A stretch of DNA of 64,000 nt from Flavobacterium aquicola (GCF_003385115.1 NZ_QUNI01000001.1:124001-188000), one strand, 5' to 3'. Counted from the first letter of the stretch, positions 20,014 through 31,051 are shown. Made by a program: numbers and translations. The notes: a model not told the origin generated them from the letters alone.

Positions 20014-20994
20014 TCAAACCATAACATCTTTATTGTATTTGTTTCGATAATCAATTGGTGACATACCGGTTATTCTTTTAAACACTTCCCGAAATGCTTT
20101 TACATCCGAGTATCCCACATCATACATGACTTCGGTAATATTTTTACGGGTGGACTCAAACGCTTTCTTTGCCGATTCCACTTTTACTCGCTGCATGTAT
20201 TCTACAGGCGTATTGCCAGTGGCTTTAATAAATCGCCTGTCAAAGTTTCTTCGGCTTACCGAGAAAGTCGTAGACAAATGATCAACAGATATTTTTTCAT
20301 GCAGTTTGCTTTCAATGTAGGATTGCGCTTTTTTCACTGTATCATCTTCATGCAGTTTTTGCCCTGTAAAAATGGCAAATTCAGACTGGCTGTTCCTATC
20401 CATTTCAATCTGAAAAACTTTGGAACAATAAATTGCTGTCTGCCTATCGAAGTATTTCTCAATTAGATAAATAATTAAATTTAAGAAGGAATAAGCACCG
20501 CCATTGGTATAAATTCCATTTTCATCAGTAATCAGCCTATCTGTTTCCAAATTCACTTTTGGAAACATTTTTCTGAAATTATCGGCAGCAGCCCAATGGG
20601 TTGAGCAGTTTTTACCATCCAACAATCCCGATGACGCCAGCATAAAAGCACCTGTACATATACTTGCGACCTCTGCCCCGTTTTTATATTGTTTCTCAAT
20701 CCAATCAATCAAGACTTTATTTTCTTGCACTGCCTTGGTATAATTGTGATTCAGTGACGGAATAATAATTAGATTCGTTTTGGCTATTTCAGCGATATTG
20801 ACGTGTGGCCTCACGGAAAATAATCCTTCATAAAATTCGACTTCCTTAGAAATACCAGCCAGCTGAATCGTAAACAATTCGGTATTCTTTGTTTGTTTCC
20901 AATAGGCATTTGCTCGCGAAAATATTTTGTAAGCGCCAACAATACTGCTCAAATTATTTTCACCGTCCGGAACAATTATGGTAAGATGTTTCAT
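20014..20994 (-). CDS. GlxA family transcriptional regulator
   Basis: 326 residues. The N-terminal half (about 1-190) is a DJ-1/PfpI-like amidotransferase fold with ASICTGAFMLASSGLLDG and a Cys at the nucleophile elbow. The C-terminal 100 residues are an AraC-type double HTH, ending AFREVFKRITGMSPIDYR. Such proteins act as regulators rather than enzymes; the ligand is unknown. The gene runs opposite to the SRPBCC pair that follows (250 bp between starts), so it may regulate them. Confidence 0.88.
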   Translation of the reverse strand: MKHLTIIVPDGENNLSSIVGAYKIFSRANAYWKQTKNTELFTIQLAGISKEVEFYEGLFSVRPHVNIAEIAKTNLIIIPSLNHNYTKAVQENKVLIDWIEKQYKNGAEVASICTGAFMLASSGLLDGKNCSTHWAAADNFRKMFPKVNLETDRLITDENGIYTNGGAYSFLNLIIYLIEKYFDRQTAIYCSKVFQIEMDRNSQSEFAIFTGQKLHEDDTVKKAQSYIESKLHEKISVDHLSTTFSVSRRNFDRRFIKATGNTPVEYMQRVKVESAKKAFESTRKNITEVMYDVGYSDVKAFREVFKRITGMSPIDYRNKYNKDVMV

Positions 20995-21245
20995 CGCAAG
21001 TTCTTTTTAGTAAAGATACCATTTAATCATGTCCAAATCAACCCGCTATAATGTCTGAATTACAACCTTTCGCTATTATTATTACAATGTACCTTTATAA
21101 AAAAATATTTTCACACTATGGCTTCAATAGTCAAACCAACATTTTAAACAATTTTAACAAACTGAAAAACAAAAACTTAACAAACACAAAAGAATTCAGT
21201 ACTCACCTTCTTGGTAACTTTAGTTCAACCTTAAAATAACTATAA

Positions 21246-21680
21246 ATGGAAACAGAAACTAAAAATTATACATTCAGCTTTGAATCTTCCCAAACTCCTC
21301 AAACCATTTTTGAAACCTTAATCGACGTCCGCAAATGGTGGGTTGGTTTGTTTGACGAAGACATTCAGGGCAACAGCGATATACTCTACGAAGAATTTAC
21401 GTTCAGAGCAGGTGACGGAATACATTACAGTAGACAGCAACTAAATGATTTAATACACAATCAAAAGGTTTTTTGGAAGGTAACCGAAAGCTATCACTCC
21501 TTTATTGAAAAAACAGATGAATGGACCAATACCAAATTTGGTTTTGAGATTTCAAAAGAGGGAGACAAAAGCAAAGTCACCTTTACACATTACGGCCTAG
21601 TTCCAAAATTTGAATGCTATAATGATTGTTCTAGTGCTTGGACACAATACTTGGAAATACTGGCAGAAAAATTGAAATAA
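21246..21680 (+). CDS. SRPBCC/AHSA1-like protein, copy 1
   Basis: 144 residues of START-like fold (activator of Hsp90 ATPase/SRPBCC family). Signatures are the N-terminal SFESSQTPQTIFETLIDVRKWW and the final helix with CYNDCSSAWTQYLEIL. The family binds small hydrophobic ligands; no specific role is known. It is closely related to the next gene, 15 bp downstream, and both share FEISKEG and CYN-x-C motifs, so this is a tandem duplication in one operon. Confidence 0.82.
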   Translation: METETKNYTFSFESSQTPQTIFETLIDVRKWWVGLFDEDIQGNSDILYEEFTFRAGDGIHYSRQQLNDLIHNQKVFWKVTESYHSFIEKTDEWTNTKFGFEISKEGDKSKVTFTHYGLVPKFECYNDCSSAWTQYLEILAEKLK

Positions 21681-21695
21681 ATAAAAACAAATCAT

Positions 21696-22193
21696 ATGAA
21701 AAATCAGGATTTTACATCGACCATTTTGGTTGATAAAACACCAGCCGAGGCCTTCAACGCCATACAAAACTTTAGAGGCTGGTGGAGCGAAGACATCGAA
21801 GGCGAAACAGACCAGCTTGGCGAAACTTTTTTCTATCATTACCAAGACATTCACCTGTGCAAAATAAAACTTGTTGAAAAGATTCAGGATCAGAAATTAG
21901 TTTATCAAGTACTGGCAAATGAATTTAGCTTCACCCAAGACAAAACCGAATGGGTAAACACCAAGATGATTTTTGAGATTTCAAAAGAAGGTGAGCAAAC
22001 CAAGGTGAAATTAACCCACGAAGGTTTAACCCCAAAAGACGAATGCTACAATATATGCAACGATGCCTGGACTGGATTCATTCAAAACAGCCTGAAAAGT
22101 TTAATCAATACGGGCAAAGGACAACCCAATCCAAAAGATGGAACCAACGAAATCAATGCCGAGAACATCAAAAAATGGAATATTGCCAATTAA
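21696..22193 (+). CDS. SRPBCC/AHSA1-like protein, copy 2
   Basis: 165 residues, paralogous to the gene 15 bp upstream: same FxTxIxVDKTPxEAFNAIxNFRGWW start and CYNICNDAWTGFI helix. It carries an extra C-terminal tail of about 20 residues (NPKDGTNEINAENIKKW). The START-like fold suggests ligand binding. Cytoplasmic; function unknown. Confidence 0.82.
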   Translation: MKNQDFTSTILVDKTPAEAFNAIQNFRGWWSEDIEGETDQLGETFFYHYQDIHLCKIKLVEKIQDQKLVYQVLANEFSFTQDKTEWVNTKMIFEISKEGEQTKVKLTHEGLTPKDECYNICNDAWTGFIQNSLKSLINTGKGQPNPKDGTNEINAENIKKWNIAN

Positions 22194-22210
22194 ATTAATT
22201 GTAATTATTA

Positions 22211-22297
22211 GGAGCTATTTCCTGCCATACATTACAATCTTGTTGGGCGAACCCCGCCCAACAAGGATTTCCATTTCTGTCAGGGCTAGGGCATTGG
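22211..22297. repeat. Palindromic intergenic element, GC-richer than surroundings
   Basis: A perfect 11-bp stem (CTTGTTGGGCG at 22239-22249, CGCCCAACAAG at 22255-22265) with loop AACCC. It sits inside a segment reading GGAGCTATTTCCTGCC... to ...GTCAGGGCTAGGGC. From memory, similar GGAGCTATTTCC / GGGCTAGGG elements are dispersed between genes of flavobacteria. Only one full copy is seen here. It could also end transcription of the SRPBCC pair. Confidence 0.45.
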
Positions 22298-22481
22298 TTT
22301 TTCATAAGTAACATAAGTCTAAAACTCTGTCAACTTATTTATTTGCTACAAATTGTACACGAGAGACAGCAACTGACGAAGTAAATCAGTAATTAATTTG
22401 TGCAATTTGTGGCAACTTTTTTTAGCATCTAAAAACTAATATCCATAGTTTTAGACTAAATTTGAGTCCAATAAACTTTCC

Positions 22482-23171
22482 ATGCACAACAAAAACCTAC
22501 ATAAACTCTACCACGAATTATATAATGAGTCTTCACAAAAAATTCTAAACAATGAATATTCAATTGATTTAAACATAGATAATCCATTGGATAAAAGATT
22601 TGGAATGACGCTCGTGATCAAACCAGAAATTGAAACCCAAAAGAGAATTCAAAACTTCCTTACCGAATTAAAAAGTCTGGAACCTGAGCAATACTACTAC
22701 TCCAATCCTGATTTACATGTAACCACGCTGTCCATTATCTCTTGCTACGAAGGTTTTAGTTTAGCAGACATTAATGTTAATGAATATGCTGAAATCATAA
22801 GCAAAAGTCTAGAATCTATCACCGAATTTGAAATTGAATTCAAGGGAATCACCGCTTCCGACTCGGCGATAATGGTTCAGGGGTTTCCAAAAACGGAAAC
22901 CTTGAATCAAATTAGAGAAAATCTAAGGGGAAATTTTGGAAAATCCAGTCTTCAAAAAAGCATTGACAAAAGATATCCTTTGACTACCGCACATATTACG
23001 GTACTTAGATTCAGAGAAAAACTGAATGATGTCAATCAGTTCATGAATTGCATCGAAAAATACAGGGACTATGATTTTGGAACTTCAAAAATTAGTACAT
23101 TAGACTTAGTCTATAATGATTGGTACCAAAGAGAGGAAATCGTTCAAAAACTGGCTGAGTTCAAAATTTAA
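22482..23171 (+). CDS. 2H phosphoesterase-like (2'-5' RNA ligase family) protein
   Basis: 229 residues. Two H-x-T motifs mark the 2H fold: LHVTTLSI near residue 78 and AHITVLRF near residue 169. The first 40 residues are a helical extension not found in the shorter protein at 14320-14883. Substrate unknown. It is the first of a run of plus-strand genes (NTF2-like proteins follow 41 bp downstream), which may or may not be an operon. Confidence 0.72.
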   Translation: MHNKNLHKLYHELYNESSQKILNNEYSIDLNIDNPLDKRFGMTLVIKPEIETQKRIQNFLTELKSLEPEQYYYSNPDLHVTTLSIISCYEGFSLADINVNEYAEIISKSLESITEFEIEFKGITASDSAIMVQGFPKTETLNQIRENLRGNFGKSSLQKSIDKRYPLTTAHITVLRFREKLNDVNQFMNCIEKYRDYDFGTSKISTLDLVYNDWYQREEIVQKLAEFKI

Positions 23172-23212
23172 ACTAATCAAAATCTACACTATCAATTTTA
23201 TTCAAAACAACA

Positions 23213-23590
23213 ATGACCGATAAAATAAAACAAACCATAACCGATTTTGTAAAAGGCGGAGACAATAGCGACACTGTACTTTTAGATAAAGTTTTACATA
23301 AGGATTTTCGGGTTACGAGCAATAATTTCATGGGAACAGCTGGAGTAACAATAATTGACAGAGAAAAATATTTATCCAATATTCAGGCAGGAGTTTTTGG
23401 CGGACTGCCAAGAATTATGACTATTGAAAATGTTGACGAATGTGGAACAATTGCTTCGGTTAAACTTCGTATAGAAAGCTCCGAGAATCATTTTGTTTCA
23501 TATAATTCATTAGTTTTGGATACTGACAACGAATGGAAAATAATACACAATCTGGCCGTTGTTGAAGCGAAAAACGACAACCAATCATAA
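23213..23590 (+). CDS. NTF2-like (SnoaL/lumazine-binding type) protein
   Basis: 125 residues with the cone-shaped NTF2-like pattern: an N-terminal helix (ITDFVKGGDNSDTVLLDKVL), an HKDFRV strand and a C-terminal sheet ending NEWKIIHNLAVVEA. Members can be enzymes, binding proteins or oligomerisation units, so no reaction is assigned. A second NTF2-like gene starts 22 bp downstream. Confidence 0.72.
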   Translation: MTDKIKQTITDFVKGGDNSDTVLLDKVLHKDFRVTSNNFMGTAGVTIIDREKYLSNIQAGVFGGLPRIMTIENVDECGTIASVKLRIESSENHFVSYNSLVLDTDNEWKIIHNLAVVEAKNDNQS

Positions 23591-23612
23591 AAGACACATA
23601 ATACACATAATA

Positions 23613-23972
23613 ATGACAAAAGAATTTGCAACAGCATTTGCCAAAGAGTGGATAGCATCATGGAACTCACATAATCTTGACAAAATATTATCACATTATT
23701 CAGAAGATTTTTCTATCGAAAGCCCCTTAGCATTAAAAAGGCTTCCTGAAACCAAAGGAATCGTAATCGGAAAAGAAAATGTTAGAAAATATTGGGCATT
23801 AGGATTGGAAAATAATCCAACTTTGAAATTTGAACTTCTGGATATATTAATTGGCGTAAATAGTCTTACTATTTATTATATCAATACCGCAACAAACAAA
23901 AAAGCGGTTGAAGTAATGAGTCTCAACAGCAATATGATAGTGAATAACGCAATCGTTAATTATTCTGAATAA
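23613..23972 (+). CDS. NTF2-like (SnoaL) protein
   Basis: 119 residues from the ATG at 23613. An upstream in-frame start would overlap the previous gene and adds a basic leader with no family character. Motifs WIASWNSHNLDKILSHYSEDF and GKENVRKYW are typical of the SnoaL-like nuclear transport factor 2 family. Substrate unknown. The Crp/Fnr regulator follows after 47 bp. Confidence 0.75.
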   Translation: MTKEFATAFAKEWIASWNSHNLDKILSHYSEDFSIESPLALKRLPETKGIVIGKENVRKYWALGLENNPTLKFELLDILIGVNSLTIYYINTATNKKAVEVMSLNSNMIVNNAIVNYSE

Positions 23973-24019
23973 AAAACAACACTCCTCCTCTGTCCATTCG
24001 CAAAACCGTCTGAAAAAAT

Positions 24020-24595
24020 ATGTCTGAAATATTCAAAAAACATTTGGAAAAATTTATCGAAATAAACGAAAGTGAATTCCTCGATATTTTGGCTTTTTTT
24101 CAGGCTATAAAAGTCCGAAAAAAAGAGAATCTTCTTGTCGAAGGACAAATATGCAAATCCCATTATTTTGTTCTTAACGGCTGTCTGAGAAAGTTTTTTG
24201 TTAACGAAAAAGGCATTGAGCAAACAACCGAATTTGCCATCGAAAATTGGTGGATTACAGATAATATCGCTTTTGAAAATAAACTGACTTCCGAATTTTA
24301 TATTCAGGCTGTCGAAAATTCGGAAATTTTAGTCATCGACTATCTGTCACAACAAAAGTTATTGATTGAATTTCCAAAGATGGAACGCTATTTCCGATTC
24401 ATTTATCAGCGAGCCTACGGTGCCTCACAAATGCGGATAAAGTATTTGTACAGTTTTTCCAAAGAAGATTTTTACCATCAGCTAAACAGCAAATATCCCG
24501 AATTTGTACAGCGGATTCCGCAATATCTTATTGCATCTTTCTTGGGATTCACTCCCGAATATCTAAGCGAAATCAGAAATAAAAAACGTTCTTAA
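24020..24595 (+). CDS. Crp/Fnr family transcriptional regulator
   Basis: 191 residues. The N-terminal half is a cyclic-nucleotide-binding-type jelly roll (KENLLVEGQICKSHYFVLNGCLRKFF). The C-terminal helices (PQYLIASFLGFTPEYLSEIRNKK) form a short HTH of the type common in Bacteroidetes Crp/Fnr proteins. No cysteine cluster for an iron-sulfur centre is visible, so it is not a classical Fnr. It is followed 67 bp later by an AhpD-like gene, a frequent partner of this regulator type. Confidence 0.85.
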   Translation: MSEIFKKHLEKFIEINESEFLDILAFFQAIKVRKKENLLVEGQICKSHYFVLNGCLRKFFVNEKGIEQTTEFAIENWWITDNIAFENKLTSEFYIQAVENSEILVIDYLSQQKLLIEFPKMERYFRFIYQRAYGASQMRIKYLYSFSKEDFYHQLNSKYPEFVQRIPQYLIASFLGFTPEYLSEIRNKKRS

Positions 24596-24662
24596 ACCAG
24601 TTTAAGTTTTTTCTGCTCAATGATTTTGAACTTTGTCGTATCAAAATTTAAATCATAAAACA

Positions 24663-25103
24663 ATGGAAAAGAGAATCGACATCAACGAAATTGCCCCACA
24701 AGCCTACAAAGCAATGTTTGCATTGGAAAATTATTTAGCAACCACACAATTATCAAAAACGCATAAGGAATTACTAAAAATCCGTGCTTCACAAATTAAC
24801 AAATGTGCCTTTTGTATCGATATGCATACAAAAGATGCCATTAAATACGGGGAAACACTTCAACGCATCTTTTTGCTGAATGCTTGGCAGGAAACGGATT
24901 TATTTACCGAGGAAGAAAAAGTGATTTTGGCAATTACCGAAGAAATTACATTAATCCACAATCATGGATTATCTGATGAAACATACAAAAAAGCAACACA
25001 GCTTTTTGACGAAAATTATATTGCACAACTGATAATGGCAGTTGTTACCATAAATGCATGGAACAGGATTGCTATCAGTACCAATATGCAAGTTGCAAAA
25101 TAA
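24663..25103 (+). CDS. Carboxymuconolactone decarboxylase family (AhpD-like) protein
   Basis: 146 residues from the ATG at 24663; an upstream in-frame TTG is less likely. The AhpD-like redox motif is seen in INKCAFCIDMHTKDA, a CxxC followed by the conserved His. Members act as peroxidase partners or alkylhydroperoxidases. The position after a Crp/Fnr regulator suggests control by that gene. A strong terminator follows 22 bp after the stop. Confidence 0.85.
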   Translation: MEKRIDINEIAPQAYKAMFALENYLATTQLSKTHKELLKIRASQINKCAFCIDMHTKDAIKYGETLQRIFLLNAWQETDLFTEEEKVILAITEEITLIHNHGLSDETYKKATQLFDENYIAQLIMAVVTINAWNRIAISTNMQVAK

Positions 25104-25125
25104 TTTCGAAGCAAAAATCAATTAG

Positions 25126-25168
25126 AAAAACCTCTCTGTATTCAACAAATGAATGCAGAGAGGTTTTT
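25126..25168 (+). terminator. Rho-independent terminator
   Basis: 18-bp arms (25126-25143 and 25151-25168) with one G-U pair, a 7-nt loop and a terminal T run. It follows the AhpD-like gene by 22 bp. Confidence 0.85.
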
Positions 25169-25229
25169 TATTAAACAAAATTCCGATATTTGATAGTTAT
25201 GTGTAATTTTTTCCAGAAAAACGATTAAA

Positions 25230-25748
25230 ATGAAACCTAAAATAATTGTATTACTCTTTTTAATGACTTTTAGCTGTCTAACGTATGGACAAAAAAATAA
25301 TGAAAGTGAAATTTATGAAATTATAAATACTGTTATTAATAATGTTAATCCTGAAATACCAATTGTTGATACGCTTAGTACAACTTCATTTAAAAGTAAG
25401 TTTTTGAGAAAACAAATTGAAAATAAAATTAGTTTTAATAGACAGCAAAAACGAATATTAAAAAGAGGAGATAAAAAAGATTTTGGAATTTTAATTAACA
25501 GATCTGAATTAAGTCATTTCAAATTTTATGATTATCATTCAATAATTGACGCTTTAAAAAATAATCAAAGTGAATTTATCCGAGAAAAAAGACCCTTTTA
25601 TTTTGTGAGTAAACCAATTATTTTTTCGGAAATAAATATTGCAATTGTAAATATGGATTTAATGGGTGGCTTTGGGGCAATCTATATCTTAAAAAAGATT
25701 GATGGAAAATGGACTATAATTAATGAAGTTGGAAAATGGTATGCCTAA
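25230..25748 (+). CDS. Small exported protein of unknown function
   Basis: 172 residues. The signal peptide (MKPKIIVLLFLMTFSCLTYGQ) predicts periplasmic location; a cysteine at 16 is not in a good lipobox. The mature part is Asn/Lys/Ile-rich, and the coding DNA looks more AT-rich than its neighbours. The end (YILKKIDGKWTIINEVGKWY) resembles a beta hairpin. No family recognised. The 3' flank contains an inverted repeat (25777-25793), which may mark a mobile or cassette-like gene. Confidence 0.68.
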   Translation: MKPKIIVLLFLMTFSCLTYGQKNNESEIYEIINTVINNVNPEIPIVDTLSTTSFKSKFLRKQIENKISFNRQQKRILKRGDKKDFGILINRSELSHFKFYDYHSIIDALKNNQSEFIREKRPFYFVSKPIIFSEINIAIVNMDLMGGFGAIYILKKIDGKWTIINEVGKWYA

Positions 25749-25892
25749 AAACTACACATAACAGCTCCAAACGGATTTAAGCAATTGGCTTAATGGAAAG
25801 ATAGTTTTGTATTTGGAATGATACCGAAATCTTATAATCAATCAGTTAGTACTAAACGAAAAAAAGTCAAATAACAAAAAACTGCATAACAA

Positions 25893-26453
25893 ATGAAAAT
25901 TGCCTATATCCTTTTTGACAACATAACCTGGCTGGATTTTATTGGAATTTACGATCCAATTAGCCGATTGAAATCAATGGGGTATTTGCCTGACATGAGT
26001 TGGGACATTTGTGCCTATTCGGATAAAAAGATAGCTGATTCTTTTGGCTTGGAAATAGTTCCCGCTAAAATTAAAAGTTCATTGGCAAATTATGATGCAA
26101 TAATTATTCCGGGTGGTTTCGGAACGAGGGAATTACAGTTTGACACCGAATTTATAGAGTGGATAAAAACTGCTGGGATTGATACCACTAAAATTTCAAT
26201 CTGCACTGGCAGTCTGATTTTGGGAGCGGCAGGTTTTTTAACCGATAAAAAAGCAACTACAAACTTCCAAGAATATGAAGCACTCAAACCCTATTGCAAG
26301 GAAGTAGTAAACTCAAGAATAGTTGAAGATGGCAATGTAATTACCGCTGGGGCAGTCTCTGCCTCTATTGATCTTGGACTTTATTTATGCGAAAAATGGG
26401 CTGGACAAAATGCACAGGAAGAAATTCGTAAAAAAATGGATTATCGCGGTTAA
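25893..26453 (+). CDS. DJ-1/PfpI family protein
   Basis: 186 residues, a single amidotransferase-like domain. The nucleophile elbow is in ISICTGSLILGAAGFLTDKKATTNF, with Cys at its apex; the GGFGTRELQFD loop precedes it. The family includes chaperones, isocyanide hydratases and proteases; the resemblance to isonitrile hydratase-like members is only general. Unlike the GlxA-type protein at 20014-20994 it has no DNA-binding domain. Confidence 0.85.
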   Translation: MKIAYILFDNITWLDFIGIYDPISRLKSMGYLPDMSWDICAYSDKKIADSFGLEIVPAKIKSSLANYDAIIIPGGFGTRELQFDTEFIEWIKTAGIDTTKISICTGSLILGAAGFLTDKKATTNFQEYEALKPYCKEVVNSRIVEDGNVITAGAVSASIDLGLYLCEKWAGQNAQEEIRKKMDYRG

Positions 26454-26462
26454 TTAAATCAG

Positions 26463-27074
26463 TTAGTAATACAATCTAAAATCGAGCAATTTACAAAGTG
26501 CATAATGCTTTTGATGCAATTCTTCTACAATATCCACAACATCGTCTATTTCTTGGCACAAACTGAAAAAGGCCTTGTCTAATAAATTGCTGTCAATATT
26601 CTTGTGAGCCACGCCATAACCCGAAACTGCCAATGCGCCAGTGATATCAAGAAAATATTGCGCCTCTTCCTCTTTTAAATCGAGTACTTTGGTATTGGCA
26701 AAATGCAAAATTTTACCTTTCATCTTACCCTCAAATATTTCAGCAATTTCTTCGAAACTATAGTAATAATCATGGAGACAAATTGTATTTCTTTTGCCCT
26801 GCATTACCAAATAAATAATTTCGTAGTCCTTAAAGTTGTGGTCATCATACAGTAGTGTATTCAAGCTTTCCTCCAGCCCTTCAATAGTGTCGCAGGTTTT
26901 ATAAATACTTGCAATTCCGTGCTCAACAGCCAGCTGTTCTAAATTTTTGACTACCGATGTAACAGTCATTACCTCAACATCAGGTACACCTTCTAGGCAA
27001 AAAATAAATTGTTCATAGTCCTCCGAATTATAGTTATGCTGCAGATTCAAAATACTTCTTTTAATAGTTATCAA
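26463..27074 (-). CDS. DUF6642-like protein
   Basis: 203 residues. The start FIFCLEGVPD and the order of helices and strands resemble DUF6642, a caspase-like uncharacterised family, but I recall this only by motif. A candidate His-Cys dyad is not obvious, although CLHDYYYSFEEI lies at a plausible place. The only upstream start in frame is TTG (27072-27074), so the true N-terminus is uncertain. It is convergent with the DJ-1 gene, 9 bp apart. Confidence 0.6.
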   Translation of the reverse strand: MITIKRSILNLQHNYNSEDYEQFIFCLEGVPDVEVMTVTSVVKNLEQLAVEHGIASIYKTCDTIEGLEESLNTLLYDDHNFKDYEIIYLVMQGKRNTICLHDYYYSFEEIAEIFEGKMKGKILHFANTKVLDLKEEEAQYFLDITGALAVSGYGVAHKNIDSNLLDKAFFSLCQEIDDVVDIVEELHQKHYALCKLLDFRLYY

Positions 27075-27226
27075 TTAGAATGTAAGATAAGAATTTAAAA
27101 ACCAAATCACCAAAATTTAAGAGCAAACCAACCTGATTTTTTTGAATAATTTTGGCAAAAAGTTATAATGGCAGATAGAAAATCCTTACTATCTTAGCCA
27201 AAAAAACATAATAAACATATACATCC

Positions 27227-27661
27227 ATGGCTACATTTAGCAAACAATTATCTTTCCGCTGGTCTGATTTAGATCCTAATTTTCACCTGCGCCATAGTGC
27301 CTATTATGATTTTGGCGCACAGCATCGTGTGGAACTGCTTGAGCAATTGGGAATAACATTAAGAGTCATGCAGACAGAGCATATTGGTCCAATATTATTT
27401 AGGGAAGAATGTGTTTTTAGAAGAGAAATAAATCTGTCCGATGTCATCATCATGCAGACCAAAATGTCAAAAATGAAAGCCGATGCATCAAGATGGTCAA
27501 TTATTCATCAGTTTTATAAAGACGATACATTGTGTGCAACTATCACGGTAGATGGCGCTTGGATGGATACTAAATTACGAAAGCTAGCCTCTCCAACACC
27601 GCAGATTGTGGTAGATGCATTAAACGTTTTTCCTAAAAGCGATGATTTTATTGTTCTTTAA
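27227..27661 (+). CDS. Acyl-CoA thioesterase family (hotdog) protein
   Basis: 144 residues, single hotdog domain of the 4HBT type. The motif SFRWSDLDPNFHLRHSAYYDFGAQHR gives the catalytic Asp and the N-x2-H-x3 arrangement of YbgC/FcoT-like thioesterases. A substrate acyl group cannot be assigned. Cytoplasmic. The DUF1398 gene follows after 52 bp. Confidence 0.8.
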   Translation: MATFSKQLSFRWSDLDPNFHLRHSAYYDFGAQHRVELLEQLGITLRVMQTEHIGPILFREECVFRREINLSDVIIMQTKMSKMKADASRWSIIHQFYKDDTLCATITVDGAWMDTKLRKLASPTPQIVVDALNVFPKSDDFIVL

Positions 27662-27713
27662 AACCTTTAATCGTATTTTTGAATGAATAAATTTAATCTT
27701 AATATATCGCTAT

Positions 27714-28103
27714 ATGTTTACAATAGAACAAATTAAAGAAGCGCATTCCAAAGTTAAAAGCGGTGCCGATTTTCCAAATTACATACAAGATTTAATTATT
27801 TTGGGTGTAAAAGGATATGATACATTCGTGAATGACGGGCATGTTTCCTATTACGGGGTAAATAATTTCAATGTTACTTCTGATGAAAAATATGATGCAA
27901 TAGCGATTGCTCCATCGGCCAATAAGGAACGATTTATCGAATTTTTAGTGATGCACCAAGATGGTCAAACCGATTATTTAACCTTTTGCAATCATGCCGG
28001 TCAATGCGGCATCGCAAAATGGCGTGTTGATATCATCGATATGACCTGCACTTATTTTGACACCACGGAAAACGAAATTTTAATCGAGAAAATTCCAGTT
28101 TAA
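27714..28103 (+). CDS. DUF1398 family protein
   Basis: 129 residues matching DUF1398: IKEAHSKVKSGADFPNYIQDL at the start, GVKGYDTFVNDGHVSYYG next, and a C-terminal CGIAKWRVDIIDMTCTYFD. Proteins of this family are small and cytoplasmic and have no known function. Its 3' end faces katG, separated by a nested hairpin region. Confidence 0.85.
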   Translation: MFTIEQIKEAHSKVKSGADFPNYIQDLIILGVKGYDTFVNDGHVSYYGVNNFNVTSDEKYDAIAIAPSANKERFIEFLVMHQDGQTDYLTFCNHAGQCGIAKWRVDIIDMTCTYFDTTENEILIEKIPV

Positions 28104-28120
28104 ATTCGTGATTTAAATAA

Positions 28121-28200
28121 TTTAACCGCAAAGAACAAAAAAAGAAAAAATGCAAAGATCGCAAAGCTTTGTGTAATACTTTGCGATCCTTGCGGTTAAA
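28121..28200. terminator. Nested hairpin between convergent DUF1398 and katG
   Basis: Outer arms TTTAACCGCAA (28121-28131) and TTGCGGTTAAA (28190-28200) are perfect. Inner arms GATCGCAAAG (28157-28166) and CTTTGCGATC (28179-28188) are perfect too. The 'AACCGCAAAG ... CGCAAAG' wording recurs between genes in flavobacteria from memory. It probably ends both convergent transcripts. Confidence 0.65.
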
Positions 28201-28223
28201 TAACATTCAAAAAAACTAAGTCT

Positions 28224-30530
<2,307 letters not shown>

Positions 30531-30544
30531 TTAGACCAATTTAC

Positions 30545-30552
30545 CAAAATTA
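30545..30552 (-). promoter_or_regulatory. Putative -7 box of katG
   Basis: Minus-strand TAATTTTG matches TAnnTTTG exactly, 36 bp before the katG ATG. No good TTTG -33 box is seen at the expected distance, so an activator may be needed. Confidence 0.45.
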
Positions 30553-30685
30553 TCTTTATCTAAATTATTTTTTTAATAGATAAAAATTATAGCGCGACTC
30601 TAAAAGCTTAGTTTAGAATAATTCCGCATTCACCCAAATTTTATTTGTAATTTAGATGTATTAAATCCTCCAAAAAAAAGTCAGC

Positions 30686-31051
30686 ATGAAAATTAATTAC
30701 AAATCGGTAGATGAGTACATTAAGACATTTCCAAATGAAGTTCAATTGATTTTAGAAAAAGTTCGCAAAACTATTATAGAAAAAGCTCCAGAGGCAGTTG
30801 AAAGTATATCTTATGGAATGCCAGCGTACAAAACAAACGGAAAACCATTGGTGTATTTTGCAGGTTATAAAAAACACATCGGGTTTTATGCAACACCAAC
30901 AGGACACAGTGAATTTGCCAACGAACTTTCGAATTACAAACAAGGAAAAGGTTCCGTTCAATTCCCTATTGATCATCCTATTCCGTACTGGCTCATAGAA
31001 CAGATTGTCATCTTTCGAGTAAAAGAAAATGAAGAAAGAAAAAGATCGTAA
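30686..31051 (+). CDS. DUF1801 family protein (YdhG-like)
   Basis: 121 residues of the DUF1801 fold: SVDEYIKTFPNEVQLILEKVRK, EAVESISYGMPAYKTNGK and HIGFYATPTGH. In Bacillus, a member (YdhG) is described as an iron chaperone, but most are uncharacterised. Cytoplasmic and monocistronic. It lies 176 bp from the katG start, divergent. Confidence 0.85.
   Translation: MKINYKSVDEYIKTFPNEVQLILEKVRKTIIEKAPEAVESISYGMPAYKTNGKPLVYFAGYKKHIGFYATPTGHSEFANELSNYKQGKGSVQFPIDHPIPYWLIEQIVIFRVKENEERKRS

Noticed and set aside
21051..21239. Plus-strand frame of 62 codons before the SRPBCC pair
   Set aside because: Low-complexity Asn/Leu/Thr composition in a promoter region, no domain, no signal peptide, no good start context.
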